A stretch of 64,000 nt of DNA, from assembly GCF_003481985.1 (NCBI RefSeq), contig NZ_QUMD01000005.1, positions 62,001-126,000 of the forward strand, given 5' to 3'. Source of the stretch: Clostridium sp. OF09-36 (GTDB lineage Bacteria; Bacillota; Clostridia; Lachnospirales; Lachnospiraceae). The stretch's first letter is position 1; each line of letters starts with the position of its first letter. The notes under the pieces were generated by a model that was not told the origin of the DNA, searched no databases, and saw only the letters and a program-made list of their open reading frames with translations. The translations under genes were made by a program, and so were the position numbers. Of the stretch, positions 1 through 9,486 are shown in pieces.

Positions 1-227
1 TTGCAGACCGCGTCATGGTTATGTACCGGGGCCGCGTGGTGGAGGAAGGAACCAGAGACGAGATCTTTGCGAATCCGAAGCACGACTACACGAAGCTTTT
101 GTTAAGCAGTATCCCGAAGATCGGAGAAAAAATGAATTTCGAAGCATTTGATTCTTCGTATCAGCGTGCTATGATGAAATGGAGCATGCGCAGAAATAGA
201 ATGATGCAAGGAGAAGAAACGACATGA
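1..227 (+). CDS. Oligopeptide/dipeptide ABC transporter ATP-binding protein, C-terminal fragment
   Basis: The gene is cut by the window edge; only about 74 C-terminal residues are visible, read in the frame that starts at base 3. The visible part has the end of an ABC ATPase domain (ADRVMVMYRGRVVEEG, then a DEIFANPKHDYTKLLL stretch), which is the characteristic tail of OppD/DppD/OppF-type subunits that power peptide or nickel uptake at the membrane. The stop codon overlaps the start of the downstream M42 aminopeptidase by 4 bases (ATGA), which suggests translational coupling of peptide import with intracellular peptide hydrolysis. The Walker motifs lie outside the window, so the exact subunit cannot be told. 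Confidence 0.8.
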   Translation, partial: ADRVMVMYRGRVVEEGTRDEIFANPKHDYTKLLLSSIPKIGEKMNFEAFDSSYQRAMMKWSMRRNRMMQGEETT

Positions 228-1303
228 AATTGGACAGAAATCAGATCGAGGCGGATTTTCGTGCCCTGATCGGACCGCTGTGTGATGCAGTGGGACCTTC
301 CGGGTTCGAGGATGAGGTCGCTGATCTTTTGAGAAAAGAGCTGTCAGATTGCGATGTGAAGCTTTCCGATGATGTGATGGGAAACCTGATTGCCTATAAA
401 AAAGGTACTAAAAAAGGAAGCATTCTTATTGCGGCCCATATGGACGAGATCGGACTGATCATCCGTCACATTGACAGCAAGGGATTTTTGTGGGTGGAAA
501 CCCTGGGCGGCATTGCACCGCAGCAGTTTTTCGGCAAACACGTGATCATTAAAACAGAGACCGGCCATGTAGACGGTATCGTGCAGTCTCTGCATCCGGG
601 ACGCCCGGACCGCTGCTCGGAGATGCCGAAATCCGCACAGGAGTTTTACATTGAAGTGGGCGCGGAAAGCCGCGAGGAAGTATATGAGATGGGAATTGAA
701 GAAGGAAATGCAGTTTCCATCTGCTATCCGGTGATCTTTCTTGGAAAGCACCGGGTAGGAGCCAAGGCGCTGGATGACCGGGCACTGGTATTTATCCTTC
801 TGGAGGTATTGAAACTCTTAAAGGACGACACCGATGTCCCGGATATCTACGGACTTTTTTCTACGCAGGAAGAGGTTGGCGCCCGCGGTGCCATTGCGGC
901 AGCTACCCGCTTAAAACCGGATGTTGCACTGGCTCTGGACATGAGCCTTGCAGTCGACATCCCGGGAGTGTCTGAGAGCCGGTATATCAACGAGCTGGGC
1001 AAGGGAACCTCCATCAAGGTGATGGATAAGTTGAGCGCAGGTGTTGGCGGTATCCTGGCAAACCGGGACCTTGTCCGGGATATGAAAAAAATCGCAAAGA
1101 CCCACGAAATCCCCTACCAGATCGAGGCCTATGCGGCAGGTGCTACCGATGCAAGCTTTATGCAGACCTTAAACGGCGGCATTAAGAGCGGCGGCATCCA
1201 GATCCCGATGCGTTATGTACATTCCTATGAAGTCTGCGATGTCCGCGATGTGGTTGATACCGTAGAGCTTCTTTACTGGTATGTAAAAGAAGGAGAAATT
1301 TAG
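224..1303 (+). CDS. M42 family metallopeptidase (glutamyl/tetrahedral aminopeptidase)
   Basis: A 359-residue protein of the usual M42 length. It carries the metal-site motifs of the family: AAHMDEIGLI (His72, Asp74), ALDDRA, the catalytic Glu pair in STQEEVGARG, ALDMS, and the C-terminal RYVHSYE histidine. These cytoplasmic dinuclear zinc or cobalt aminopeptidases trim N-terminal residues from short peptides. The start overlaps the stop of the peptide ABC ATPase, so the gene probably sits at the end of a peptide uptake operon and degrades imported peptides. Related M42 members include cellulase-M/FrvX-like proteins; the exact specificity cannot be read from sequence. Confidence 0.9.
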   Translation: MKLDRNQIEADFRALIGPLCDAVGPSGFEDEVADLLRKELSDCDVKLSDDVMGNLIAYKKGTKKGSILIAAHMDEIGLIIRHIDSKGFLWVETLGGIAPQQFFGKHVIIKTETGHVDGIVQSLHPGRPDRCSEMPKSAQEFYIEVGAESREEVYEMGIEEGNAVSICYPVIFLGKHRVGAKALDDRALVFILLEVLKLLKDDTDVPDIYGLFSTQEEVGARGAIAAATRLKPDVALALDMSLAVDIPGVSESRYINELGKGTSIKVMDKLSAGVGGILANRDLVRDMKKIAKTHEIPYQIEAYAAGATDASFMQTLNGGIKSGGIQIPMRYVHSYEVCDVRDVVDTVELLYWYVKEGEI

Positions 1304-1320
1304 TAAAGGAGAACAAAGTT

Positions 1321-2306
1321 ATGAGCATCAGAGTTGGTATTTTAGGTTACGGTAATTTAGGAAAGGGCGTTGAGAGCGCAATTGCCCAGAACGCTGACAT
1401 GGAGCTGGCAGCAGTCTTCACCCGCAGAAGCCCGGAGAGCGTGAAGGTCCGCACTGCAGGTGTGAAGGTTCTTCACGCAGACGAGCTTTCCCATATGCAG
1501 GATGAGCTGGATGTCCTGATCCTCTGCGGCGGCAGCGCAACCGATCTTCCGGTCCAGACTCCGCAGTACGCTTCCATGTACAATGTAGTAGACAGCTTCG
1601 ATACCCACGCAAGAATCCCGGAGCATTTCGCAGCAGTCGATGCAGCAGCAAAGAAAGCCGGCAAAGTCAGCCTTATTTCCTGCGGCTGGGATCCGGGTAT
1701 GTTCTCCTTAAACCGCCTGTACGCAAACTGTGTTCTGCCGGAGGGCAAGGATTACACCTTCTGGGGCAAGGGCGTAAGCAGGGACATTCTGATGCAGTAC
1801 GCCGCATCGAGGGCGTAAAGGACTGCAGACAGTACACGATCCCGGTCGAGAAGGCAGTCGAGGCAGTCAGAAGCGGTTCCAATCCAGAGCTGACCACCAG
1901 AGAAAAACATACCAGAGAGTGCTTCGTAGTTGCAGAGGAAGGCGCAGATCTTGCAAAGATCGAGAACGAGATCAAGACCATGCCGAACTACTTCTCTGAT
2001 TATGACACCACCGTACACTTCATCACCGAGGAAGAGATGAAGCGTGACCACAGCGGACTTCCGCACGGCGGCATGGTGATCCGCACCGGCGTAACCGGCA
2101 TGGAGAAAGAGCACAAGCATGTGATCGAGTACAGCTTAAAGCTGGATTCCAATCCGGAGTTTACCGGTTCTGTTATCGTGGCTTACGCAAGAGCAGTCAG
2201 CCGCATGAACAAAGAGGGCATGAGCGGATGCAAGACTGTATTTGATATTGCACCGGCATACCTTTCCCCGAAGAGCGCAGAAGAGCTGCGTGCACATATG
2301 CTGTAA
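1321..2306 (+). pseudogene. ddh: meso-diaminopimelate D-dehydrogenase, one-base frameshift
   Basis: N-terminal Rossmann region (RVGILGYGNLGKGVE) and the following GGSATDLPVQTPQYA and CGWDPGMFSLNRLYAN segments identify meso-diaminopimelate dehydrogenase, which makes meso-DAP for lysine and peptidoglycan in one NADPH-dependent step. The first frame runs to a stop at 1818. The rest of the protein (GVKDCRQYTIPVE through SAEELRAHML) continues in another frame. Restoring one C near 1777, turning AAGCAGGGA into AAGCCAGGGA, restores the SQGHSDA segment and gives a full-length protein of about 328 residues. An AGGAG site lies just upstream of ATG 1321. A single missing base in an otherwise perfect gene suggests sequence error. 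A structured 3' tail begins at the stop codon. Confidence 0.88.
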
Positions 2307-2373
2307 AGTATAACAATATTGATAACTTAATAGGGCCGTGTGAGTTGCCTTTCGGCAACTCACACGGCCCTTG
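2304..2373 (+). repeat. Stop-codon-linked hairpin tail, copy 1 (after ddh)
   Basis: Beginning at the ddh stop codon there is a conserved AT-rich lead (TATTGATAACTTAA) followed by a perfect 17-bp hairpin: GGGCCGTGTGAGTTGCC at 2333-2349, loop TTTC, and the complementary arm at 2354-2370. No real T-run follows, so it is not a classic intrinsic terminator. A second copy follows the stop codon of pcp on the minus strand (27412-27474) with three compensated base-pair changes. Confidence 0.85.
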
Positions 2374-2472
2374 TCATATACTGAAATTGTTAAATAAGAC
2401 TTTATCGGATCTGGAAAGTGTGATAAGATTTTCCGTAGACAGGATTAAACGTAGAAGGAGGACTGGACTTCC

Positions 2473-3255
2473 ATGATCAGACTGGTGGTATCAGATATAG
2501 ATGGAACGTTGTTAGAGGACGGAGGACATGAACTGAATCCGGAGCTGTTTGAGGTGATCTTGAAGCTGCGGGAGAAGGGAATGCAGTTTGCGGCCGCCAG
2601 CGGGCGGCAATGGGCGAGCATTGAGCAGGTGTTTGACCCAATTAAGGAAAAGATTTTTTATCTGTCTGACAACGGTGCTTATGTGGGGTGTCATGGACGG
2701 CAGTTATTTGTGCATCCGATTGAGCGTTCCCTGGTGGAAGAACTGGTGAAGGATATCCGGAAAGCCGGTCTTACCGTTATGGTAGGCGGACCGGATGTGG
2801 CTTATATGGAAAATCCGGATCCGGAGTTTGAGGACTGGATCTTGAACGGCTACAAATTCCAGGCAAAGAGTGTGGAAGATGTACTGGCAGTGGATGACCA
2901 GTTTATCAAGGTGTCTGCATACCGCAAGACCGATATTGAGGGTCACACAAAAGAGCTGCGCGAAAAATATGGAGACCGCCTGAAGATGACCATTTCCGGT
3001 GATATGTGGCTGGACTGTATGGCAACCGGCGTGAATAAGGGCGAGGCAGTAAAGCTTTTGCAGGAGAGTCTGGGCATTTTGCCGGAGGAGACCATTGCGT
3101 TTGGTGACCAGTTAAACGATATCGAGATGCTGGGCTGTGCTTATTACAGCTTTGCAATCGGAAATGCAAGACCGGAGGTAAAGGCAGCTGCCCGGTTTGA
3201 AGCCGATACCAATGTGCGGGACGGCGTGCTGAAAACTTTGCAGCTTTTGTTTTAG
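2473..3255 (+). CDS. Cof-type HAD-IIB family hydrolase
   Basis: A 260-residue protein with the HAD nucleophile motif VSDIDGTLLED (Asp8, Asp10), a motif II serine region (AASGRQW), and the C-terminal GDQLNDIEML metal-binding loop. The length and the cap position (between motifs II and III) match the Cof/YbjI-type sugar-phosphate or nucleotide phosphatases. These are cytoplasmic Mg-dependent phosphatases with broad substrates such as phosphosugars, PLP or flavin precursors. The start is supported by an AAGGAGG site at 2455. The gene is monocistronic between the ddh hairpin and a DUF2130 gene. The substrate cannot be assigned. Confidence 0.88.
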   Translation: MIRLVVSDIDGTLLEDGGHELNPELFEVILKLREKGMQFAAASGRQWASIEQVFDPIKEKIFYLSDNGAYVGCHGRQLFVHPIERSLVEELVKDIRKAGLTVMVGGPDVAYMENPDPEFEDWILNGYKFQAKSVEDVLAVDDQFIKVSAYRKTDIEGHTKELREKYGDRLKMTISGDMWLDCMATGVNKGEAVKLLQESLGILPEETIAFGDQLNDIEMLGCAYYSFAIGNARPEVKAAARFEADTNVRDGVLKTLQLLF

Positions 3256-3354
3256 GAAAAATTCTGACAGATAGGAAGTCTCAGTTGTGACAGCAGAATT
3301 TGCCGGTTTGGAATGCAGAAAGTCCACGGCGCAGAGAAAAGGATTTCGATAGAT

Positions 3355-4788
3355 ATGGAAAAGAAACTGGTATGCCCTAACTGCGGGGAGCCCTTTGAAA
3401 TCGATGAAAAGGGTTATGCGGCGATCGCAAAGCAGGTACGGGATAAGGAATTTAAGGAAGAACTGAGCCGCCAGCAGGCTTCGTTTGAGTCGGAAAAGAA
3501 AACGGCGCTGGAGCTGGCAAAGGCGCAGACGGCAGAAAATTATGAGAAGCAGCTGGCAGCGAGAGAAGCAGAGATACTGAAGCTGAAGGCGCGAAGTGAG
3601 CAGGCTGGGAAAGAACAGGAGCTGGCAGTCACGAAGGCTGAGGCAGCAGTAAAGGAACGGCTGCAGGAACAGCTGCAGAGTCAGCAGAAGGAGCTTACAG
3701 AGCTGAAGGCACAGGCAGAGCTTGCGAAAAGACAGGCGGAGCTGGCCGGAACGCAGGCTGCGAAACAGGAGAAAACGCTGCGGGAGAGCTATGACATGCA
3801 GCTCAAACAACAGCAGGACTCCATGGCAGAGCTGAAGGAGCGTTACGAGGAGCAGCTAAAGCAGCAGGAGCAGTCCATGAAGGAACGCTACGAGACGGAG
3901 CGGAAGCTTCAGGAGCAGGCGGTAAAGGAGCGGTATGAGATCCAGCTGAAAGACAAGGAAGAGATGATCGAATACTACCGCGATTTGAAGGCGAAGCAGT
4001 CTACGAAAATGGTGGGCGAGACTTTGGAGCAGCACTGTGAGGTTTCCTTTAACCAGGTGCGTGCGATCGGCTTTCAGAACGCTTATTTTGAGAAGGACAA
4101 TGAAGTCTCCAAGAGCGGAAGCAAGGGCGATTACATCTTCCGTGATTACGATGAAAACGGGCTGGAATATATCTCCATCATGTTTGAGATGAAGAATGAG
4201 AACGAGACGACTGCGACTAAGCATAAAAATGCAGATTTTTTAAAGGAACTGGACAAGGACCGGAAGGAAAAGGGCTGCGAGTATGCGGTCCTGGTCACTT
4301 TGCTGGAGGCGGACAACGATTTTTATAATACCGGGATCGTGGATATGTCCCACAAATACCCGAAGATGTATGTGATCCGCCCGCAGTTTTTTATCCAGAT
4401 CATCACGATCCTGCGCAACGCGGCCATGAACTCGCTGCAGTACAAGCGGGAGCTGGAGGCAGTGCGCAACCAGAATCTGGACATCACCCGTTTTGAGGAA
4501 AAGCTTCTGGATTTTAAAGATAAGTTCGGCCGCAACTACACGCTGGCCAGCGACCGCTTCCAGAAGGCCATCGACGAGATCGATAAAACTATCGATCATT
4601 TGCAGAAGGTGAAGGATAATCTTCTGGCTTCGGAAAACAACCTGCGTCTGGCAAATAACAAGCTGGACGATCTGACCATCAAGAAGCTGACCTGGAAGAA
4701 TCCGACCATGCAGGAGAAATTTGCCGAGGCACGGGCCGGAAGACTTTCTGAGAGTGAAGCAGCATCCGGGGAACAGCAAAGCGAGTAG
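3355..4788 (+). CDS. DUF2130 domain-containing coiled-coil protein
   Basis: The N-terminus has a zinc-ribbon-like [15 protein letters not shown] motif. A long Glu/Lys/Gln-rich coiled coil of about 200 residues follows, and then a conserved C-terminal domain ([25 protein letters not shown] ... [15 protein letters not shown]) typical of DUF2130. That C-terminal domain resembles restriction-endonuclease-like folds, so a DNA-related role is possible but unproven. ATG 3355 is chosen because the family begins at the CPNCG motif; an in-frame ATG at 3313 would add 14 unconserved residues. The C-terminal segment [30 protein letters not shown] is a second helical block. The function is not known. Confidence 0.75.
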   Translation: MEKKLVCPNCGEPFEIDEKGYAAIAKQVRDKEFKEELSRQQASFESEKKTALELAKAQTAENYEKQLAAREAEILKLKARSEQAGKEQELAVTKAEAAVKERLQEQLQSQQKELTELKAQAELAKRQAELAGTQAAKQEKTLRESYDMQLKQQQDSMAELKERYEEQLKQQEQSMKERYETERKLQEQAVKERYEIQLKDKEEMIEYYRDLKAKQSTKMVGETLEQHCEVSFNQVRAIGFQNAYFEKDNEVSKSGSKGDYIFRDYDENGLEYISIMFEMKNENETTATKHKNADFLKELDKDRKEKGCEYAVLVTLLEADNDFYNTGIVDMSHKYPKMYVIRPQFFIQIITILRNAAMNSLQYKRELEAVRNQNLDITRFEEKLLDFKDKFGRNYTLASDRFQKAIDEIDKTIDHLQKVKDNLLASENNLRLANNKLDDLTIKKLTWKNPTMQEKFAEARAGRLSESEAASGEQQSE

Positions 4789-4902
4789 AAATAGAAACAA
4801 AATTGGAATTGAAAGATTATGACAGATCAGGAACAGCAAAGCATGCAAAACAGAACAAACGAAAAAGATAGAAAAAATAGTTGTGCCGCAGGCAGGTGTA
4901 TA

Positions 4903-5862
4903 ATGAGAAAATGGCTGGCAGCGATTCTGGCAGTGATTCAGATTTTTCTTCTTACGGCCTGCAGCGTGAACCTTCCCATGGTTTCGGAAAGCACGGAAAC
5001 GGACGGCTACAGCGATGCCCAGACCATGCTGGTCATTGCGACGGAGCGTAACCGTTACCGCAAGGTTTACACGGACCAGATCTGGAGTGTGGAGGTCAGT
5101 GACGATCAGACGCCGTTCCAGACGTATCTGCTGGACCAGATCCGCAGCTTTTTAGGAGAAGTGAAAACCATGAATCTTTTGGCAGATGAGCAGGGACTGA
5201 CATTAAACAGCCAGGAGCGGGAGCAGTTAAAGCAGTTGTCTGACGATTACTATGACTCGCTTACCGATGCCGATAAGGCCTACACGAAGGCAACAAGGGA
5301 TGATGTCTATACGATGTATGAGGCATACCACCGCGCAAACCGGATTGTGGATGAGTTGACGAAGGACGTCAGTCTGGAGGTCAGTGACAGTGAGGCACGT
5401 GTTATCCAGGTGCAGGAGATCGCAGTCAGCGAAGAAAGCAAAGCGCAGGAACTGTATGATCAGTTGACCAACAGTGGGGCAGATTTCGCAGCTACAGCAA
5501 GAAAAGAGTCTGAAAACACGGACATTGAGGCTTTGGTGGGCCGCGGGGAACGGGAGGCTGCCTATGAGAATCCGGTCTTTGCGCTGGAAAGCGGACAGAT
5601 CACAGAGCCATTTGCATATCAGGGAAAGTGGTATCTGGTCAAATGCGTCAATGACTTTGACGAGGACGCTACATTGGAACGGAAAAACAAGCTGGCGCTG
5701 GAACGGAAAAACCAGGCTTTCCACCGCATTTATGATTCCTTCGCGGCAGAGCATCCTGTGGAGATCCAGGGAAGCATCTGGAATAAGGTTTCGTTAAATG
5801 ATGGTGCGGACTGTACCACTTCTGACTTCTTCGAGCGCTATCAGGAATCGATGGGAGAGTAA
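4903..5862 (+). CDS. PrsA-like peptidylprolyl isomerase lipoprotein (foldase)
   Basis: About 319 residues. The N-terminus is a lipoprotein signal (MRKWLAAILAVIQIFLLTAC, lipobox LTAC with Cys20). A SurA/PrsA-like helical N-domain follows (MNLLADEQGLTLNSQE ... LTDADKAYTK) and then a parvulin-like region (RVIQVQEIAVSEESKAQELYDQL ... FALESGQITEPFAYQGKWYLVKC). Such proteins sit on the outer face of the membrane and help secreted proteins fold. ATG 4903 places the signal peptide at the very N-terminus; the ATG at 4819 in the same frame would put 28 polar residues before it and is rejected. The parvulin part is short, so isomerase activity is inferred only. Confidence 0.78.
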   Translation: MRKWLAAILAVIQIFLLTACSVNLPMVSESTETDGYSDAQTMLVIATERNRYRKVYTDQIWSVEVSDDQTPFQTYLLDQIRSFLGEVKTMNLLADEQGLTLNSQEREQLKQLSDDYYDSLTDADKAYTKATRDDVYTMYEAYHRANRIVDELTKDVSLEVSDSEARVIQVQEIAVSEESKAQELYDQLTNSGADFAATARKESENTDIEALVGRGEREAAYENPVFALESGQITEPFAYQGKWYLVKCVNDFDEDATLERKNKLALERKNQAFHRIYDSFAAEHPVEIQGSIWNKVSLNDGADCTTSDFFERYQESMGE

Positions 5863-5988
5863 ACAGAACAGTTACGAACAGGAAACATGTATGAGTCTGC
5901 ACAGGACCATTCAGACCATGCAGGAACACGGTACAGCAGACAAATAGGCCAGCAAGACAAGGGCAGCAAAGCAAGGGGGATTTTGCGG

Positions 5989-6489
5989 ATGATCGCATTA
6001 AAAATAGAAGATTTGAAAAGCTTCACGGCACAGCTGTTTGTGGGGGAAACATTCGACGGCTGGCTGGTGCGTGAGGCAAGCATTGTTACGTTTAACAGCT
6101 TTACCATAGACGGACATATCCGGCAGGGCTATTACTCAGAGGAAGAACTGGAGGCAAACCGTGTGGAAGAGTTTTCTTCCTGGAAGATGCTCCGGCCAAT
6201 CTGCTATTCCCTGATCAAGGGAAAGCGGCTTCCAGAAAGCTTTCAGATCACGCTGCAGCTTTCCCCAGAGGAAAATGAGAAGTTTTTAAGGCGTGTGAAG
6301 CCAGACTTTCCGGTGGAGCAGTTAGCGGCTTTGTACCTGAATATCCGCTACGAAAACCATGCAGCCTCCTGCGTGACCGGGACATCGCTGAAGGTTTTTA
6401 CGCTGGACAAGCAGATCGAGCATGAGTGGGACGATACGGTGCGCAGATATTTCAAAAAGCTGCAGATCCCGTATGTATCTGCCGAGTAG
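5989..6489 (+). CDS. DUF5721 family protein
   Basis: A 166-residue protein beginning MIALKIEDLKSFTAQLFVGETFDGW, rich in acidic and aromatic residues, without signal peptide or membrane segment. The sequence pattern (FVGETFDGWLVREA, SFTIDGHIRQGYY, SSWKMLRP) matches small Lachnospiraceae proteins grouped as DUF5721, whose function is unknown. ATG 5989 is preferred because an AAGGGGG ribosome site lies at 5973-5979; the in-frame ATG at 5887 lies in low-quality upstream sequence. The gene lies between the foldase and the two-component system on the same strand, with no tight coupling to either. Confidence 0.7.
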   Translation: MIALKIEDLKSFTAQLFVGETFDGWLVREASIVTFNSFTIDGHIRQGYYSEEELEANRVEEFSSWKMLRPICYSLIKGKRLPESFQITLQLSPEENEKFLRRVKPDFPVEQLAALYLNIRYENHAASCVTGTSLKVFTLDKQIEHEWDDTVRRYFKKLQIPYVSAE

Positions 6490-6588
6490 TGGGACGGCTC
6501 ATGCAGTGCAAATAACAACAGGCTGATGTTTGTGCAGAGCATGAACAGGCTGTTACGGGGAATGTGACCGAAGAGGGGGAAAACGGGT

Positions 6589-7716
6589 ATGGTAAAGGTA
6601 TTTCTTGTGGAAGATGAAGCGATCATACGGCGCGGCATCAAAAAGAATGTAGAGTGGGAGAAAAACGGGTTTACGTTTGTCGGGGAAGCCGGTGACGGGG
6701 AATATGCGTATCCGCAGATCTTAAAGACGGAGCCGGATATCCTGATTACGGATATCAAGATGCCGTTTATGGATGGACTGGAGCTCAGCCGTCTGGTAAA
6801 AAAGGCACTTCCCGACACGAAGATCATTATTTTAAGCGGGTACAATGAATTTGATTATGCAAAAGAGGCCATCACGATCGGAATCAGCGAGTATCTCTTA
6901 AAACCGGTCACGGCAGCCAGCCTGACGGCGGTGCTCCGGAAGGTGAGGGAGGAGATCCGGGAAGAAAAAGAGAAATCCAGGCTGTTAGAGCGCTATTTTG
7001 TGAGCTATGAACAATACAATGAGTTTCTCGATAAGACCGATTATACCGGAGTGAACCGGAAACTGATCGAGGATTTCTTAAAGCTTGGCTCCGCAGGAGA
7101 AGAGGGCCTTTTTGTGGACGAATATTTTGCCGCTGTGGGAGAAAATAATTATAAATCGTTATTGCTCCGCCAGTATATGACGATCGATATTTTTTATTGT
7201 GTCCAGGAATTTTTAAAGGGACTTCATGTCAGCATGGATGAGCTTGCGCCGGAGTTTGGGGACATTAAGTATATCCCGAAGATCGCCGGAAGCGTGGAAG
7301 AGACGATGCATTATTTAGAAAAGCTGTTTGCGGCAGCCCTGTCTGAGCGGGATAAGGTATCCTCAAACCGCTATGGTTCCTTAATTGACATGGCAAAGCA
7401 GTACCTGAAGGAGCACTTTGAGAGCAACGAGATCTCGCTCAACACCGTCTCTGCAGAGGTCGGGGTCAGCAGCAGTTATTTTTCTTCGATCTTTAAGCAG
7501 GAGACCGGGCAGAGCTTTGTGGAGTATCTGACAAAGCTCCGGATCGATAAGGCCTGTGAGCTTTTGCGGTGCACGACACTGCGAAGTGCGGAGATCGGGG
7601 AGCGTGTGGGCTACAATGACCCGCACTATTTCAGCGCGACCTTTAAAAAGGTGACCGGGGTATCGCCGAAGGATTATAAAAACGGCGGCCAGGAACCGGA
7701 AAGAAGGACGGTATGA
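6589..7716 (+). CDS. YesN-type response regulator with AraC DNA-binding domain
   Basis: The N-terminal receiver domain has the phospho-acceptor in ILITDIKMPFMDG (Asp55) and the conserved lysine in YLLKPV. A linker of about 150 residues leads to a C-terminal AraC-type double helix-turn-helix (ISLNTVSAEVGVSSSYFSSIFKQETGQSFVEYL ... EIGERVGYNDPHYFSATFKKVTGVSPKDYK). This is the YesN/Spo0A-like organisation common in gut Clostridia, where the regulator activates the adjacent sugar transporter. It overlaps the downstream kinase gene by 4 bases. A GAGGGGG site precedes ATG 6589. The sugar transporter operon at 9.5-14.4 kb is its likely target (inference from position). Confidence 0.9.
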   Translation: MVKVFLVEDEAIIRRGIKKNVEWEKNGFTFVGEAGDGEYAYPQILKTEPDILITDIKMPFMDGLELSRLVKKALPDTKIIILSGYNEFDYAKEAITIGISEYLLKPVTAASLTAVLRKVREEIREEKEKSRLLERYFVSYEQYNEFLDKTDYTGVNRKLIEDFLKLGSAGEEGLFVDEYFAAVGENNYKSLLLRQYMTIDIFYCVQEFLKGLHVSMDELAPEFGDIKYIPKIAGSVEETMHYLEKLFAAALSERDKVSSNRYGSLIDMAKQYLKEHFESNEISLNTVSAEVGVSSSYFSSIFKQETGQSFVEYLTKLRIDKACELLRCTTLRSAEIGERVGYNDPHYFSATFKKVTGVSPKDYKNGGQEPERRTV

Positions 7717-9233
7717 CTCTGTGGGCGCGGATAGCCAGAAGGGTATCCTTAAAGGACCGGATGCGTCTTCTGATCATCCTGACGGTCATTCCGCTTACCA
7801 TGATGGTGCTGGCGATCGCAGGCATGATCCATAATTACTCCAGCTCCTACAATAAGATCATGAATAACTTAAAGGTCATCAACACCTACAACATGAATTT
7901 TAAATCCGATATGGAATATTCCATGTACCGGGTTATGATCGGTCTCATCAACACGAGAAAGTTTGATGCGGGGGATATCATCGAAGGCCAGACGCAGTAT
8001 GCCACAGTGGTAAAGAACCCGTTTCATATGATCGAGGATGCCCGGTACGATATGGAGTACAGAATCACAAGAAAACCGGGGACAGACGGGGACATTAACA
8101 TCAAAGGAATCCTGTCATGCCTGGATTCCCTGGAAAAAGCGGTGCAGAAGATGATCGAAAATTCCCATAAGGCCGGAAGATACGATGAAAACCAGGCAAT
8201 CTGGGAAAATGATGTCCAGGGCCTGTGCTCGATGATTCAGGATTACATCAATAAGTACATTTACTATGAGACCCATAATATGGAAGAACTGCAGCAGGAT
8301 CTGGAGCAGCAGACCAACCAGATCGTCTATGGATTTCTGGGACTTCTGGGGGTGATCCTGGTAACGGGAATCTTCTTTTCTACTTTGCTTACGAATTCGG
8401 TGACGAGACCGATCAACAGCCTGAAGATGACGGCAGAGCGTCTTGGAGGCGGAGACTGGGATGCCCGGGCCGAGCTTGGCAGTCTGGAGGAGATCAATGT
8501 CCTGGCCCGCACGTTTAACCAGATGAGCGGGGAGATCGCCGGACTGATCGGGCGGATCCGCAAGGAACAGAAAAATCTGCATATTGCGGAAATGAAGCTG
8601 TTGCAGGCGCAGATCAACCCGCATTTTCTGTATAATACTCTGGACTCGATCGTCTGGATGGCGGAGGACGGCGATAACCAGAAGGTCGTGGAAATGACAG
8701 CCGATCTAAGCGATTTTTTCCGTACTGTCTTATCCGAGGGACGCGATTTTATCACGATCAATGAGGAAAAGCGGCATATCGAAAGCTATTTAAAGATCCA
8801 GAAGATCCGTTACGAAGATATTCTGGATTACCGGATCATCATTGATGAGCGGATCGGACAGAAACAGATCCTGAAGATGATCCTGCAGCCGGTCGTGGAA
8901 AATGCACTTTATCATGGCATTAAAAACAAGCGGGGCGGCGGCAGGATCACCATACGCGGCTATGAGGATAAAAGTGGTCTGGTGTTTGAAGTGGAAGACA
9001 ACGGGCGTGGAATGGATACCGGCACATTAAAGCGTCTGCGGGAAAAGGTAAGCGGCAGTGATGCAGCGCAGGAGGTCAGTGAAAAAGGCGGGTTTGGCAT
9101 GTCAAATGTGGCGCAGCGGATCCGCATGTATTATGGCGGCGATGCGGCGATCACGATCGAGTCGGAAGAGTATGTGGGTACCTGTGTGAAGATTTATATC
9201 GGGCACGGATGCCCCGGTGCAAGAACGGAGTGA
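7713..9233 (+). CDS. YesM-type sensor histidine kinase
   Basis: A 506-residue membrane kinase. One transmembrane helix lies near residues 17-37 and a second near 208-230 (FLGLLGVILVTGIFFSTLL), bracketing an extracellular sensor region. They are followed by a HAMP domain (NSVTRPINSLKMTAERLGGGDW), the YesM phospho-acceptor box (QAQINPHFLYNTLDSI, His near residue 303) and a HATPase domain with an N box (QPVVENALYHGIK) and G boxes (VEDNGRGMD, GGFGMSNVAQRI). It forms a pair with the upstream response regulator, with start and stop overlapping (ATGA). It probably senses extracellular carbohydrate and drives the neighbouring ABC transporter genes. Confidence 0.9.
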   Translation: MTLWARIARRVSLKDRMRLLIILTVIPLTMMVLAIAGMIHNYSSSYNKIMNNLKVINTYNMNFKSDMEYSMYRVMIGLINTRKFDAGDIIEGQTQYATVVKNPFHMIEDARYDMEYRITRKPGTDGDINIKGILSCLDSLEKAVQKMIENSHKAGRYDENQAIWENDVQGLCSMIQDYINKYIYYETHNMEELQQDLEQQTNQIVYGFLGLLGVILVTGIFFSTLLTNSVTRPINSLKMTAERLGGGDWDARAELGSLEEINVLARTFNQMSGEIAGLIGRIRKEQKNLHIAEMKLLQAQINPHFLYNTLDSIVWMAEDGDNQKVVEMTADLSDFFRTVLSEGRDFITINEEKRHIESYLKIQKIRYEDILDYRIIIDERIGQKQILKMILQPVVENALYHGIKNKRGGGRITIRGYEDKSGLVFEVEDNGRGMDTGTLKRLREKVSGSDAAQEVSEKGGFGMSNVAQRIRMYYGGDAAITIESEEYVGTCVKIYIGHGCPGARTE

Positions 9234-9396
9234 AAGAGAATGCCCGGACTGGAAGCTTCATCACTTAAAAACATATAAAAACAGATAAAATCAAAAGAAA
9301 ACACACTTCTTCTTAAAGAAAACACACCGATTTCCCGAAAACGGGAAAAAATTTCAAAAGAATTCGAAAAAACAGTAAAATAATCCCATTTTTTTC

Positions 9397-9432
9397 AAAA
9401 AAGCTCTGTTTCAAAAAACAGGGCTTTTTTTT
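9397..9432 (+). terminator. Rho-independent terminator after the YesM gene
   Basis: An A-rich left arm (AAAAAAGCTCTGTTT, 9397-9411) pairs with AAACAGGGCTTTTTT (9416-9430), followed by more T. It ends the two-component operon. A TATAAT hexamer at 9432-9437 directly abuts the T-tract and may be the -10 of the transporter operon. Confidence 0.75.
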
Positions 9433-9486
9433 ATAATGAAATTACAAAATGAATACGGAACATATTCAAAAAGGAGGAAGGTATTT

